The notes under the pieces were generated by a model that saw nothing but the letters and a program-made list of their open reading frames with translations, made no database searches and was not told the DNA's origin. Positions 16,649 through 24,217 of a stretch of 42,429 nt of DNA are shown here, piece after piece (position 1 is the stretch's first letter; every line of letters begins with the position of its first letter). The position numbers and the translations under genes were made by a program. The DNA is taken from contig JAFGJH010000047.1 in the NCBI GenBank assembly GCA_016929255.1, positions 1 to 42,429 of the forward strand, in the 5' to 3' direction. Source of the DNA: Candidatus Woesearchaeota archaeon (GTDB taxonomy: Archaea; Nanobdellota; Nanobdellia; Woesearchaeales; UBA11576).

Positions 16649-16825
16649 ATGGCAAAGGATAAGGTTCATCTTCCATCAGGCATGGGCGGCCTCACCCGCT
16701 ACTTTGATGACTACACTTCTAATATAGAGTTCAAGCCAGGTCACATAATCATATTGGCTGTCATAATCATGGTTCTCGTGATATTTCTGCATATCCAGGG
16801 ATATGCTCTTTTAGGTATGGGATAA
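16649..16825 (+). CDS. secG: Preprotein translocase subunit Sec61-beta
   Basis: Third subunit of the archaeal SecYEG/Sec61 protein channel. The 58 aa have the family layout: a basic/Gly-containing cytoplasmic N-terminus (LPSGMGGLTRYFDDY), the pre-membrane segment FKPGHIIIL, and one C-terminal tail-anchor helix (AVIIMVLVIFLHIQGYALL). A long in-frame extension upstream is not coding, because the TATA box at 16618 places the transcript start near the ATG. NAC follows after 1 nt, coupling translocon and nascent-chain chaperone. Confidence 0.93.
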   Translation: MAKDKVHLPSGMGGLTRYFDDYTSNIEFKPGHIIILAVIIMVLVIFLHIQGYALLGMG

Positions 16826-16826
16826 A

Positions 16827-17165
16827 ATGATGCCTGGAATGAACCCTCGGAAGATGGCTCAGGTGATGAAGAGGATGGGTATCCAGCAGACTGAGATACC
16901 TGCTACAGAGGTCATCATACGCACACCCGACAAGGAACTGGTCATAACAGACCCCCAGGTTGCCAAGGTCAACATGATGGGGCAGGAGACCATTCAGATA
17001 GTGGGTGAGATCCACGAGAGGGAGCTTTCTTCTGCGCCTGAGATCAGTGAGGATGATGTGAAGACGGTGATGGCTCAGGCGGGTGTTTCTGAGGAAGATG
17101 CAAGATCTGCGATTGATGAGAACGATGGGGACCTTGCAGCAGCCATACTTTCTCTGCAAAAGTAA
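16827..17165 (+). CDS. nac: Nascent polypeptide-associated complex protein (NAC)
   Basis: Ribosome-associated chaperone; archaeal NAC is a homodimer of the alpha-type subunit. The 112 aa contain the NAC beta-barrel core (ATEVIIRTPDKELVITDPQV, KVNMMGQETIQIVGE) and a C-terminal UBA domain (SEDDVKTVMAQAGVSEEDAR, NDGDLAAAILSL). A Met/Lys/Arg-rich N-terminus (MNPRKMAQVMKRMG) is typical of the family. The gene begins 1 nt after secG, so both are in one operon. Confidence 0.95.
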   Translation: MMPGMNPRKMAQVMKRMGIQQTEIPATEVIIRTPDKELVITDPQVAKVNMMGQETIQIVGEIHERELSSAPEISEDDVKTVMAQAGVSEEDARSAIDENDGDLAAAILSLQK

Positions 17166-17198
17166 GCTATTTAAATGATGCTCTGCTGATACTTTAGA

Positions 17199-17675
17199 AT
17201 GGAGTCTCTTGAGGAGCTGAAGGACAGCGCGAGGAAGAGCTTGAAGGTCGCTGAGCGCGTGCTCATCCAGACCTACCCTTTTGTCAATGACCCGCGTCTT
17301 GTCCTTGCAGTTGCAGGGGATATATACTCTGCTTTGATGAGCAGTATCAGGGCATTGCTGCTTGCAGGGGAGAAAGGCCTGAAGAATTCCCTGCCTGACG
17401 ATTTTGGTTCCCTTTTCAGCTCTTTTAAGGATGTTGCAGGGGTGTATGGGTTCACAGAAGAGGATCTGAGCCTTGTGTCAGATACCTGCAGGATACTGCT
17501 CGCGCACAAGGAGAGCCCTGTGGAATTTGCCCGCAGGGACAGCATGGTTATCTGTGATTCCAGGTACGAATGTAGCAGGATTTCGGTCGATGACATGAAA
17601 AAGTATTTATTTAGGGCGAGATTATTCGTGGAGAAATCAGAATCTGTGTTGAGAGATATGGAGAAACGGGCTTAA
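17199..17675 (+). CDS. Helical-bundle protein, 158 aa (HEPN-like, first of pair)
   Basis: No family recognised with certainty. The predicted structure is all helical (LEELKDSARKSLKVAERVL, VAGDIYSALMSSIRALL, DDMKKYLFRARLFVEKSES), with the layout of a HEPN or four-helix bundle protein. I see no clear R-x4-6-H catalytic motif. The next gene starts 1 nt after the stop and looks like a diverged relative, suggesting a heterodimer. TTTAAAT at 17169 lies about 28 nt before the ATG, so a separate leaderless promoter is possible. Confidence 0.6.
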   Translation: MESLEELKDSARKSLKVAERVLIQTYPFVNDPRLVLAVAGDIYSALMSSIRALLLAGEKGLKNSLPDDFGSLFSSFKDVAGVYGFTEEDLSLVSDTCRILLAHKESPVEFARRDSMVICDSRYECSRISVDDMKKYLFRARLFVEKSESVLRDMEKRA

Positions 17676-17676
17676 A

Positions 17677-18138
17677 ATGGATGATTATCTTGATGAGGCT
17701 AATGAAGAGCTTAAACGTGCAGACCACCTGATATTCGTCAGTTTGAAGTATACCAGGACGTGTGATGTGATTAAGCACATCATTGAGCGTCTCATAAACG
17801 CCATTGACTTCACTTTTACTGCCCTGTTGGAGCACCTTAAGGAGAATAAGAAGATAGATGAGGTGCCTACTGCGCCCATACCTAAGGCCAATCTTGTCAA
17901 GAAACTGTTTCCGAAGGATGAGTTCCTGCCTGAGTTCTCTGATTTCTTCATACGTCTGAGGAAGATAAGCAAGGCGGATTTCAGCAGGGCCAGTGAGTTC
18001 AGGAGGCACGTGACCATGACAGTCACTATAGATGATGAGATCATTAAGACAGACATAGATATCATAACAGAGTACTTCAAGAGGACCAAGGATTTCTTTG
18101 CACATGTCCAGGACATGATAAAACCTGAGGCAAGCTGA
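17677..18138 (+). CDS. Helical-bundle protein, 153 aa (HEPN-like, second of pair)
   Basis: All-helical protein (YLDEANEELKRADHLIFVSLK, CDVIKHIIERLINAIDFTFTALLEHL, IDIITEYFKRTKDFFAHVQDMI). RTKDFFAH near the C-terminus has R-x6-H spacing, compatible with a HEPN RNase motif, and RTCDVIKH near the N-terminus has the same spacing, so either may be chance. It is coupled to the preceding gene with 1 nt between them. No partner MNT nucleotidyltransferase is next to it, so it is not a standard HEPN/MNT toxin pair. Confidence 0.6.
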   Translation: MDDYLDEANEELKRADHLIFVSLKYTRTCDVIKHIIERLINAIDFTFTALLEHLKENKKIDEVPTAPIPKANLVKKLFPKDEFLPEFSDFFIRLRKISKADFSRASEFRRHVTMTVTIDDEIIKTDIDIITEYFKRTKDFFAHVQDMIKPEAS

Positions 18139-18183
18139 TTGCCCTGAGAAACCTTTATTAATCCTTCTTTCTTATGGCGCTTC

Positions 18184-18723
18184 ATGCCTAAAAGCCTGCA
18201 TCATAGGTTGCTGGAAAAGGGGTGGTCAGAGGAAGAGATAGAGCGGACCATGCATCTGATGTATTCTGATCAAAAGATGGAGAAGCATGCCCACTTTGTC
18301 AGCGCCACACATCCCGTCATCTACTGGATCGGGCTTGTCGTCGCTATTGTCGGTAACTTGCTGGTCGCTGTTACTTTGATTCCTTTTCTTATGATACTTA
18401 ATTCCACGCAGCTGTACGCGATCCTCGGCATAGTAGGTTTTGTTTTCGGGTCCATGTTCAACCTCATCATAAAGGACATTGAGCATGTTGACCAGACGCA
18501 TCACGTCGTTGCAGGGGTTTTCATCCCTGCAATAGCATTGATTACTGTTTATGTGATGGCAAGTGTTGCGAACAGGTTCAATGAGGTGATCAACAATTCC
18601 AATCCTCATAACGCGGCAGTCCTGAGTGTTGTCTATCTTATCACTTTCAGCGCCCCTTATTTTGTTTACAAGATAAGGGATTTTTTGTGGGGGATGAAGC
18701 AGAAGGCTTCCGAAAGCTCTTGA
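18184..18723 (+). CDS. Four-TM membrane protein, 179 aa
   Basis: A cytoplasmic N-terminal helix-turn motif (HHRLLEKGWSEEEIERTMHLM), UBA/CUE-like in length, is followed by four hydrophobic helices (IYWIGLVVAIVGNLLVAVTL; LYAILGIVGFVFGSMFNLII; VVAGVFIPAIALITVYVM; AAVLSVVYLITFSAPYFV) and a basic tail. No known family; function unknown. TTTATTAAT about 28 nt upstream suggests a leaderless start. Confidence 0.7.
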   Translation: MPKSLHHRLLEKGWSEEEIERTMHLMYSDQKMEKHAHFVSATHPVIYWIGLVVAIVGNLLVAVTLIPFLMILNSTQLYAILGIVGFVFGSMFNLIIKDIEHVDQTHHVVAGVFIPAIALITVYVMASVANRFNEVINNSNPHNAAVLSVVYLITFSAPYFVYKIRDFLWGMKQKASESS

Positions 18724-18844
18724 ATGGATTTTGTTTATTGTCTTTCGTGATTCTTTCAGATACGATGGCTTGCCGAATATGATAAATTATTGTTACACAT
18801 ATGTAATTTTTAATTATCTAAAAACCTCGCTCACCAAGCAAAAC

Positions 18845-18855
18845 CTTTATAAAAT
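18845..18855 (+). promoter_or_regulatory. TATA box for tRNA-His
   Basis: CTTTATAAAAT lies about 30 nt before the first base of tRNA-His. Confidence 0.55.
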
Positions 18856-18882
18856 AACTATTACGTACTTTTTGTGCGATAT

Positions 18883-19000
18883 GGCGGTAGTGGTGTAACC
18901 TGGCAGCACAAAGGACTGTGGAGCATTGCGCAGTCATCCTTCGGTCCGGGTTCAAAAGCTTCGCGACACAGGCGCAGGCATGGAAGTCCCGGCTACCGCC
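18883..19000 (+). tRNA. tRNA-His(GTG) with two introns (anticodon loop and T-loop)
   Basis: The acceptor is GCGGTAG/CTACCGC with the extra G-1 (18883) opposite C73 (19000), the hallmark of tRNA-His. The anticodon stem AAGGA/TCCTT encloses CTGTGG-A with anticodon GTG at 18918-18920. A 14-nt insert (18922-18935) falls at the canonical 37/38 position. The T-stem CCGGG/CCCGG encloses 37 nt instead of 7: after TTCAA an insert of about 30 nt (18956-18985) precedes GT. Removing both inserts gives a standard cloverleaf of normal length. No 3' CCA is encoded. Confidence 0.9.
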
Positions 19001-19178
19001 CTTTTGCTCTTGATATGGGCTTTCAATAGCTTTATATATGACCCGGATTTTGGAATCATCATACAAAAACCCGAGTTCAAAGGCTTTTTGGGCGCGTTTA
19101 GGGTTTTAAGCAATCATTATTGCTAAAAACCGCCTTCTAAGCTTTTTAAACTCAAAATAAGTAAGATTAGCGATTAAA

Positions 19179-19679
19179 ATGGTTGAACAGAAACAAATAA
19201 AGGAAGATTACAGGCATATCGTGCGAATTGCTGATACAGACCTGGATGGCTCAAAGCCTATAGGACATTCTCTTAACAGGATCAAGGGCGTGAGTTTCAT
19301 GTTTGCAAATGCAGTATGCACTTTCTCAAAGATAGACAGGAAGAAGATTACAGGGCAGCTTAACGCAGACGAGGTCAGGAAGCTCAATGAGATCCTCAAA
19401 GAGCCGTCAAAATATGGTTTCCCTGTCTGGATGCTCAACAGGAGGAAAGATGCAGAGACAGGAGAGAACAAGCACATCATAGGGGCTGATTTGAGATGGC
19501 AGGTCGAGAATGATATCAAGCTCATGAAGAAGATACGCTCATATAAGGGTGTAAGGCATATGCTGGGCCTTCCTGTAAGGGGTCAGAAGACCAAGAACAA
19601 CTTCAGGAAGAAAAAAGGAAAAGGATTGGGAGTGCAGAGGAAAAAATCTGCAGCTCCTGCTGCCAAAGGCGGAAAATAA
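19179..19679 (+). CDS. rps13: 30S ribosomal protein S13 (uS13)
   Basis: Small-subunit head protein contacting tRNA and the 50S subunit. The 166 aa fit archaeal uS13. Conserved pieces include YRHIVRIADTDLDGSKPIGHSL, IKGVSFMFANAVC and the C-terminal RSYKGVRHMLGLPVRGQKTKNN. A Lys/Ala-rich tail follows. It is first in the conserved S13-S4-S11-RpoD cluster. TATA-like CTTTTTAAAC at 19141-19150 precedes the start by about 30 nt. Confidence 0.97.
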   Translation: MVEQKQIKEDYRHIVRIADTDLDGSKPIGHSLNRIKGVSFMFANAVCTFSKIDRKKITGQLNADEVRKLNEILKEPSKYGFPVWMLNRRKDAETGENKHIIGADLRWQVENDIKLMKKIRSYKGVRHMLGLPVRGQKTKNNFRKKKGKGLGVQRKKSAAPAAKGGK

Positions 19680-19693
19680 GCTGAGAGTGTAAG

Positions 19694-20356
19694 ATGGGAG
19701 ATCCTAAGAAACACAGGAAAAAGTATACCACGCCGGGGCATCCCTGGCAGAGGGCAAGGATAGAAGAAGAGAAGCAGCTTATGCAGGAGTACGGCTTCAA
19801 GAACAAGACAGAGATCTGGAAGATGGGCTCTTTCTTGAGGGAGGCTACTGCGCAGGCGAAGAAGCTTGTCACTCTCTCAGGACCGCAGGCGGATAAAGAG
19901 AAGGAGCTTTTACTAGAAAGGATGAGAAGGTACGGGCTTCTGTCCCCTGAAGCGGCTCTCGACGCTATTCTTTCAATCTCATTGAGGGATGTTCTTGAGA
20001 GGAGGCTTCAGACCATTGTATACAAGAAGAACCTTGCGAATAGCATGAAGCAGGCAAGGCAGTTCATCACACACGCTCACGTCTGCATCGGCGATAAGCT
20101 GGTGACATCACCTTCTTATCTTGTTCCTTTGAAGGAAGAGGGCCAGATAAACTTCAGGGCCCGCTCTAGGCTCAGCGATCCGGAGCATCCTGAGAGGGTT
20201 GCATCAAGGGCGGTCAAGGAGAAGGAAGAGAAGGAGAAGATAGTCAAGAAGGAAGGCAATAAAGAGGCGAAACCCGCAGAAAGGTCAAAGGAAAGACCCA
20301 AGGCCAAGAAGCCTGCAAAGAAGGCAGCAGAAGCCAAGGCTAAGAAAGAGGAATAA
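19694..20356 (+). CDS. rps4: 30S ribosomal protein S4 (uS4)
   Basis: 16S rRNA-binding assembly protein. The N-terminal region [18 protein letters not shown] is archaeal-specific, and an S4 RNA-binding domain follows ([44 protein letters not shown]). The C-terminal ~50 residues are a Lys/Glu/Ala-rich extension ([16 protein letters not shown]), longer than the typical ~180-aa archaeal form. The S11 gene begins 1 nt after its stop. Confidence 0.97.
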   Translation: MGDPKKHRKKYTTPGHPWQRARIEEEKQLMQEYGFKNKTEIWKMGSFLREATAQAKKLVTLSGPQADKEKELLLERMRRYGLLSPEAALDAILSISLRDVLERRLQTIVYKKNLANSMKQARQFITHAHVCIGDKLVTSPSYLVPLKEEGQINFRARSRLSDPEHPERVASRAVKEKEEKEKIVKKEGNKEAKPAERSKERPKAKKPAKKAAEAKAKKEE

Positions 20357-20357
20357 T

Positions 20358-20876
20358 ATGGCTGAAGAAAACAAGACCGCAGGACAACCTGAAGCAGCAT
20401 CTCAGGCCAGGCAGGAGAGGTCTCAGGAGGAAAGGCCGCAGCAGAGACAGCCTAGGCAGGATTATCAGAGGCCGAGGCAGGAGAGAAGGCCCATAAGATG
20501 GGGTCTTTGTCATATTTTTTCTTCGTTCAATAACACAATAATTCACATCACTGACATAACAGGTACAGAGTCTATCGCAAGGACATCCGGAGGTCAGGTG
20601 GTTAAGTCTGACAGGATGGAGTCATCTCCTACAGCTGCGATGATAGCCGCTAAGCGGGCTGCAGAGCTCGCGTTTGAACGCGGAATAACCGGCATTCATG
20701 TCAAGATAAGGGCTCCTGGAGGCCATGGAGGCCCTAGTTCACCAGGGCCTGGAGCGCAGGCTGCAGTGAGGGCATTATCAAGGATGGGCCTTAGGATAGG
20801 CATAATCCAGGATGTCACTCCTGTTCCGCACGATGGTTGCAGGAAGAAAGGTGGCAGGAGAGGAAGAAGGGTCTGA
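20358..20876 (+). CDS. rps11: 30S ribosomal protein S11 (uS11) with Gln/Arg-rich N-terminal extension
   Basis: Platform protein near the mRNA exit. The core ([60 protein letters not shown]) is unmistakable. The first ~45 residues are a low-complexity Gln/Arg/Glu extension ([19 protein letters not shown]) not found in most archaeal uS11, making it 172 aa against about 130 usual. The ATG at 20358 is 1 nt after rps4, so the extension is probably translated. Confidence 0.96.
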   Translation: MAEENKTAGQPEAASQARQERSQEERPQQRQPRQDYQRPRQERRPIRWGLCHIFSSFNNTIIHITDITGTESIARTSGGQVVKSDRMESSPTAAMIAAKRAAELAFERGITGIHVKIRAPGGHGGPSSPGPGAQAAVRALSRMGLRIGIIQDVTPVPHDGCRKKGGRRGRRV

Positions 20877-20885
20877 AGGTATAAC

Positions 20886-21674
20886 ATGGAAGTCGAACTG
20901 ATTGAACAAAACAAGAAGCAGAGCAGGGTTGTGTTCCTGATCAAGGGAGCGACGCCTGCTTTCGCGAACATGCTTAGGAAGACAATCATTGATGAAGTTC
21001 CTACAATGGCGATAGAGGATGTTGAGTTGAGGAAGAACAGCTCTGTGCTATATGACGAGATGATTGCGCATAGGCTCGGCTTGATTCCTTTGTCGACAGA
21101 CCTGACCGCCTACAACCTGCCTGAGGAGTGCACCTGCAAAGGTGAGGGCTGCTCCAAGTGCCAGCTTGAGCTTTCGCTCAAGGCAAAAGGGCCTGGTTAT
21201 GTTTACGCTTCAGAGCTTAAGTCAAAGGATCCTAAGGTCATGCCTGTGTACCCCAAAATGCCTATTGTGAAGCTGATAAAGGGGCACACGCTGGAGCTTG
21301 AGGCCACGGCTGTGCTCGGCAAGGGAAAGGAGCATGCTAAATGGTCTCCTGCGCTTGCTTATTACAAGTACAAGCCTGTGATTGATGTCAAGAAGGGTGT
21401 TGAGGACCCTAAGGCAGTCGCTGACTCCTGCCCTGTTGATGTCTACTCTGTCAAGAACAAGGAACTAGTGATCAACAAGGACAGCCTTCTGCGATGCCAC
21501 CTGTGCGGTGCTTGCGCAGAGGTAGACCCCCAGCACATCAAGCTCAACGAATCAAATACAGATTTCGTTTTCACTATAGAGTCTTGGGGTCAGCTCTCTG
21601 TGAAGGAGATAGTGTCAACTGCTATTGATGCTATCCAGAAGAAGTGCGATGAGGTGGTCAGCCTCGTCAAGTGA
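20886..21674 (+). CDS. rpoD: DNA-directed RNA polymerase subunit D with Fe-S domain
   Basis: Alpha-like assembly subunit that pairs with RpoL. The N-terminal dimerisation region reads ATPAFANMLRKTIIDEVPTMAIEDV, and IAHRLGLIPL is typical. An inserted ferredoxin-like domain has SCPVDVY and CHLCGAC, four cysteines suited to one [4Fe-4S] cluster as in several archaeal RpoD proteins. A further Cys cluster (CTCKGEGCSKC, about 82-92) may bind zinc. The 262 aa fit the Fe-S-containing form. Last gene of the S13 group, followed by tRNA-Leu. Confidence 0.96.
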   Translation: MEVELIEQNKKQSRVVFLIKGATPAFANMLRKTIIDEVPTMAIEDVELRKNSSVLYDEMIAHRLGLIPLSTDLTAYNLPEECTCKGEGCSKCQLELSLKAKGPGYVYASELKSKDPKVMPVYPKMPIVKLIKGHTLELEATAVLGKGKEHAKWSPALAYYKYKPVIDVKKGVEDPKAVADSCPVDVYSVKNKELVINKDSLLRCHLCGACAEVDPQHIKLNESNTDFVFTIESWGQLSVKEIVSTAIDAIQKKCDEVVSLVK

Positions 21675-21704
21675 CTCCCCCTGGCGGATCGTCAACGATC
21701 ATTT

Positions 21705-21873
21705 GCGGGGGTGCCGGAGTGGTCAATTGTTGTGAATGTCATTTCATGACATGTCAGAAACGGGTTACGTTTCTGAGCATGCTCGGAAAGTGCAGCATTC
21801 CGACAGATCAAACGGGTACGGTTGAGGGCCGTATGGCTTAGTGCCTGCGCGGGTTCAAACCCCGTCCCCCGCA
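21705..21873 (+). tRNA. tRNA-Leu(GAG) with an 85-nt D-loop intron
   Basis: Acceptor GCGGGGG/CCCCCGC plus A73; D-arm GCCGGAGTGGTCAA-ACGGG; anticodon stem TACGG/CCGTA with loop TTGAGGG (anticodon GAG, 21824-21826); variable arm TGGCTTAGTGCCTG; T-arm GCGGG-TTCAAAC-CCCGT. The anticodon loop is uninterrupted, but about 85 nt (21727-21811, movable by up to 4 nt) split the D-loop. Comparison with tRNA-Leu(CAA) in this window, whose D-loop reads GCGGCCAAACGGG, places the insert. The insert folds into three hairpins. A tRNA-Leu before L18e-L13-S9 is an old archaeal arrangement known from haloarchaea. Confidence 0.92.
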
Positions 21874-21912
21874 TTCATGTTTACATAAATCCGAACTGGA
21901 TTCGAACCAAAA

Positions 21913-22278
21913 ATGTCGACGAGAACAGGTCCAACAAACCCGCATCTCAGGAGCCTAGTTGCGGAGCTGAAGAAGAAGGCTATCGAGGACTCTTCCGCGT
22001 TCTGGAAGAGGCTCGCATCTGACCTAGAGAGGCCTACAAGGAACAGGCGTGCAGTTAACCTCTCAAGGATAAATCGGTTCACGAAGGACAATGAGACTGT
22101 TGTGGTTCCCGGGAAGGTGCTGGGTTCAGGAGTGCTTGACCACAAGGTGACTGTTGTGGCATTTGCGTTTTCAGAAGGTGCGGTCGAGAAGCTCAGGAAG
22201 CAGAACTGCGCTGCGCTTTTGATATCGGATTTGATGCAGAAGAATCTGAAACCATCCGACATAAGGATAATAGGGTAA
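21913..22278 (+). CDS. rpl18e: 50S ribosomal protein L18e (eL18)
   Basis: Archaeal/eukaryotic large-subunit protein. The 121 aa include TGPTNPHLRSLVAELKK, RRAVNLSRINRF, VVVPGKVLGSGVLDHKVTVVAFAFS and a terminal DIRIIG, all typical of eL18. It lies 39 nt downstream of tRNA-Leu(GAG), so the tRNA may be released from a common transcript. L13 starts 1 nt after the stop. Confidence 0.97.
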   Translation: MSTRTGPTNPHLRSLVAELKKKAIEDSSAFWKRLASDLERPTRNRRAVNLSRINRFTKDNETVVVPGKVLGSGVLDHKVTVVAFAFSEGAVEKLRKQNCAALLISDLMQKNLKPSDIRIIG

Positions 22279-22279
22279 A

Positions 22280-22696
22280 ATGATAGTAGACGCAACCGAT
22301 CAGATTGTTGGAAGGCTGGGAGCCATTGTTGCAAAGAAGGCTCTGCTGGGAGAGAAGATTGACATAGTCAATGCTGAGAAGGCGGTGATTTCCGGCAAGA
22401 AAGAGGTGGTCCTGGGAAAGTTCAAGCAGAATGTGTCCAGGGGGACATGGGCCAAGGGTCCGCATTACCTTCGAGCTCCGGATTTGTTGCTTAAGAGGCT
22501 TATTAGGAACATGCTCCCTTACAAGAATGCCAGGGGCATTGCCGCATTCAAGAACATAATGTGCTGGAATGGTGTTCCAGCCCAGTTTAAGGATCAGAAT
22601 CTGGTCAGGTTCAAGGAAGCAGATGCTTCGAAACTGACGGTCAGTCATGTTTCATTAAGGGATATTTCAAGGTTTTTGGGTGGTAAGGTTGACTAA
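22280..22696 (+). CDS. rpl13: 50S ribosomal protein L13 (uL13)
   Basis: Large-subunit assembly protein of 138 aa. Conserved segments: IVDATDQIVGRLGAIVAKKALLGEKIDIVNAEKAVISG, RAPDLLLKRLIRNMLPYKNARGIAAFKNI. It overlaps the next gene by 17 nt, indicating coupling with S9. Confidence 0.97.
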   Translation: MIVDATDQIVGRLGAIVAKKALLGEKIDIVNAEKAVISGKKEVVLGKFKQNVSRGTWAKGPHYLRAPDLLLKRLIRNMLPYKNARGIAAFKNIMCWNGVPAQFKDQNLVRFKEADASKLTVSHVSLRDISRFLGGKVD

Positions 22697-23093
22697 ATCA
22701 AAGGTTATTCACACGTCAGGTACAAGGAAGCGTTCGATAGCAAGGCTTACACTGACAGCAGGCAATGGGCTGGTTAGGATAAATGGGCAGATGCTTGAAT
22801 CTTTTGAGCCAAAGCTGGCCAGGATGAGGATCCAGGAGCCATTGACCCTATTGGGAGACCTTACCTCGAAGGTTCATATAGATGTCAACGTCCATGGGGG
22901 AGGGGTTATGTCCCAGGTTGATGCCATCAGGCAGGCAATGGGAAAGGCGCTCTCTGAGTTTGGCGGCGAGAAGGTCAAGAGGATGCTTTTGGATTATGAT
23001 CGTTCATTCCTTGTTGCAGATACGAGATATAAGGAGACCCGCAAGCCTAATGATTCAAAGGCAAGGGCCAAGAGGCAGAAGTCTTACAGGTGA
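22680..23093 (+). CDS. rps9: 30S ribosomal protein S9 (uS9)
   Basis: Small-subunit protein whose C-terminal Lys/Arg tail reaches the P-site tRNA. Seen: HTSGTRKRSIARLTLTAGNG, MRIQEPL, VNVHGGGVMSQVDAIRQAMGKAL, LLDYDRSFLVADTRYKETRKPNDSKARAKRQKSYR (ending in the required R). The GTG at 22680 lies inside the L13 gene, with AAGG about 8 nt upstream; a TTG at 22689 is an alternative. Confidence 0.96.
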   Translation: MVRLTKSKVIHTSGTRKRSIARLTLTAGNGLVRINGQMLESFEPKLARMRIQEPLTLLGDLTSKVHIDVNVHGGGVMSQVDAIRQAMGKALSEFGGEKVKRMLLDYDRSFLVADTRYKETRKPNDSKARAKRQKSYR

Positions 23094-23182
23094 TTCAGCC
23101 GCAACATATGCACTATTGTGTCCGGCAATAACACATTTTGCCTCACTTTTTCATGCTTTTTTGAAATAACCAAGGTGAAAAT

Positions 23183-23380
23183 ATGATAATTCCAATAAGA
23201 TGCTGGAGCTGTGGCAAGCCCATAGCGCACCTCTGGGAGGAGTTTCAGGCCCGGGTTGCCAAAGGAGAAGCCATGAAGAAGGTTCTTGATGATCTGGGTC
23301 TTGAGAGGTACTGTTGCAGGCAGCAGCTTATGGGCCATGTAGACCTTATAGACACCGCAGCCCAGTTCAAAAAGTTCTGA
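23183..23380 (+). CDS. rpoN: DNA-directed RNA polymerase subunit N (Rpb10)
   Basis: 65-aa zinc-binding polymerase subunit. IPIRCWSCGKPIAHLWEEF and RYCCRQQLMGHVDLID give the typical C-x2-C and paired CC zinc ligands. It normally follows S9 in archaea, as here. Oligo-T runs beginning 7 nt after the stop probably end the operon. Confidence 0.97.
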   Translation: MIIPIRCWSCGKPIAHLWEEFQARVAKGEAMKKVLDDLGLERYCCRQQLMGHVDLIDTAAQFKKF

Positions 23381-23386
23381 TTGTAC

Positions 23387-23416
23387 TATTTTTGATAAAA
23401 TTTTTGATTTTTTTCT
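23387..23416 (+). terminator. Oligo-T terminator after rpoN
   Basis: Three T-runs (ATTTTTG, ATTTTTG, ATTTTTTTC) within 30 nt of the rpoN stop match the intrinsic archaeal termination signal, which needs U-tracts rather than a hairpin. Confidence 0.55.
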
Positions 23417-23957
23417 TGATTTTATGGCTTTTACAGCTTTTCCACCCATCATACATATCATATGCTTTACTTTAGCCTTTACTTTAGCCTTTTTTACCAT
23501 TCCATATGGCTTTTTGCAGGCTTCCACAGCATCTAGCTCTTACCTAAAAAGGGCTGGAAGGCTGGAAATTAACTTTATGCTTTTCTGAGCCGTATTTTCG
23601 GTTTTTTGAGCATTCTGGATCTGTCACTTTTAGGTATTTTTGGACTTTTTAGGTTGTTTTTTTGAAACTATCAAAAATGCCCCGATATTCGGGGTCATGT
23701 TTTTGGGCTTTTTTCTAACCTTTTAGGATTTTTGAACCCTCACTTCAGCTCATTTTTGGATGTGATTTGACCCCTACCGAACCATATTTAACTACAAAAT
23801 ATAAATCAAAAAATAATGATTACAAAAAAATCTTTCAAAAACAATTTTTACGATATATATCTTTTGGTACTAAACAAGGCATCTGCAACTGCTGACTATG
23901 TTTTCAGCAGATCAGCCAGAACCGTTGCAGAAGAACAATTTTTTCTTCTCCGGACCA

Positions 23958-23977
23958 GGTTCGCTCCAGGTTCGGAC
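23958..23977 (+). repeat. 20-bp direct repeat, copy 1
   Basis: GGTTCGCTCCAGGTTCGGAC, identical to the copy 64 bp downstream. It contains two GGTTCG cores spaced 11 bp apart. Confidence 0.85.
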
Positions 23978-24021
23978 TCTCACGATTCGGCCAAATTCGG
24001 GCGTTTTAGGCTGTATAAATG

Positions 24022-24041
24022 GGTTCGCTCCAGGTTCGGAC
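24022..24041 (+). repeat. 20-bp direct repeat, copy 2
   Basis: Exact second copy of the 20-mer at 23958, preceded by TATA-like GTATAAAT at 24013-24020. Confidence 0.85.
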
Positions 24042-24142
24042 ACAATCCGTACCGAACTCATGTTTTGGGCGTTGTTTTTTATTCTCGTCGAGAAAACAGG
24101 CCACTGGATGTGCTGTCCAGGTTCGTACCCGTCGCGAATTCA

Positions 24143-24167
24143 GTTCAGGTTCAGTACGTACTGAACC
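24143..24167. repeat. Palindromic operator-like site, copy 1
   Basis: Contains the perfect 20-bp palindrome GGTTCAGTACGTACTGAACC (24148-24167), preceded by an extra GTTCAG half-site at 24143. Copy 2 lies 75 bp downstream. Confidence 0.85.
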
Positions 24168-24217
24168 AAAATATGCCTTTTTGCGATTTTTAAAAGCATT
24201 TTAAAGGGTTTTCTTGA

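Larger units (their letters stand above)
23417..24142. other. Long non-coding tract with repeated GGTTCG half-sites
   Basis: The largest gap in the window (23381-24305) holds no convincing gene. Its left half is T-rich with a tandem 12-bp repeat TTTACTTTAGCC (23466-23477 and 23478-23489) and a hairpin CCCCGA-TAT-TCGGGG (23680-23694) followed by a T-run. The right half carries repeated GGTTCG/CGAACC elements: TACCGAACC at 23775, a 20-bp direct repeat at 23958 and 24022, GTACCGAAC at 24050 and CCAGGTTCGTACC at 24117. Within each 20-mer the two GGTTCG units are 11 bp apart, one helical turn. Confidence 0.6.

Noticed and set aside
23084-23527. Minus-strand ORF of 147 aa overlapping rpoN
   Set aside because: Two thirds of it is antisense to rpoN, and the rest is Lys-rich because of T-rich intergenic DNA with tandem repeats. 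No promoter or RBS.
23816-24204. Three overlapping plus-strand ORFs of 61-125 aa in the repeat region
   Set aside because: They are created by the GGTTCG repeats and have no RBS; the translated repeats differ in frame and look nothing like a conserved protein.
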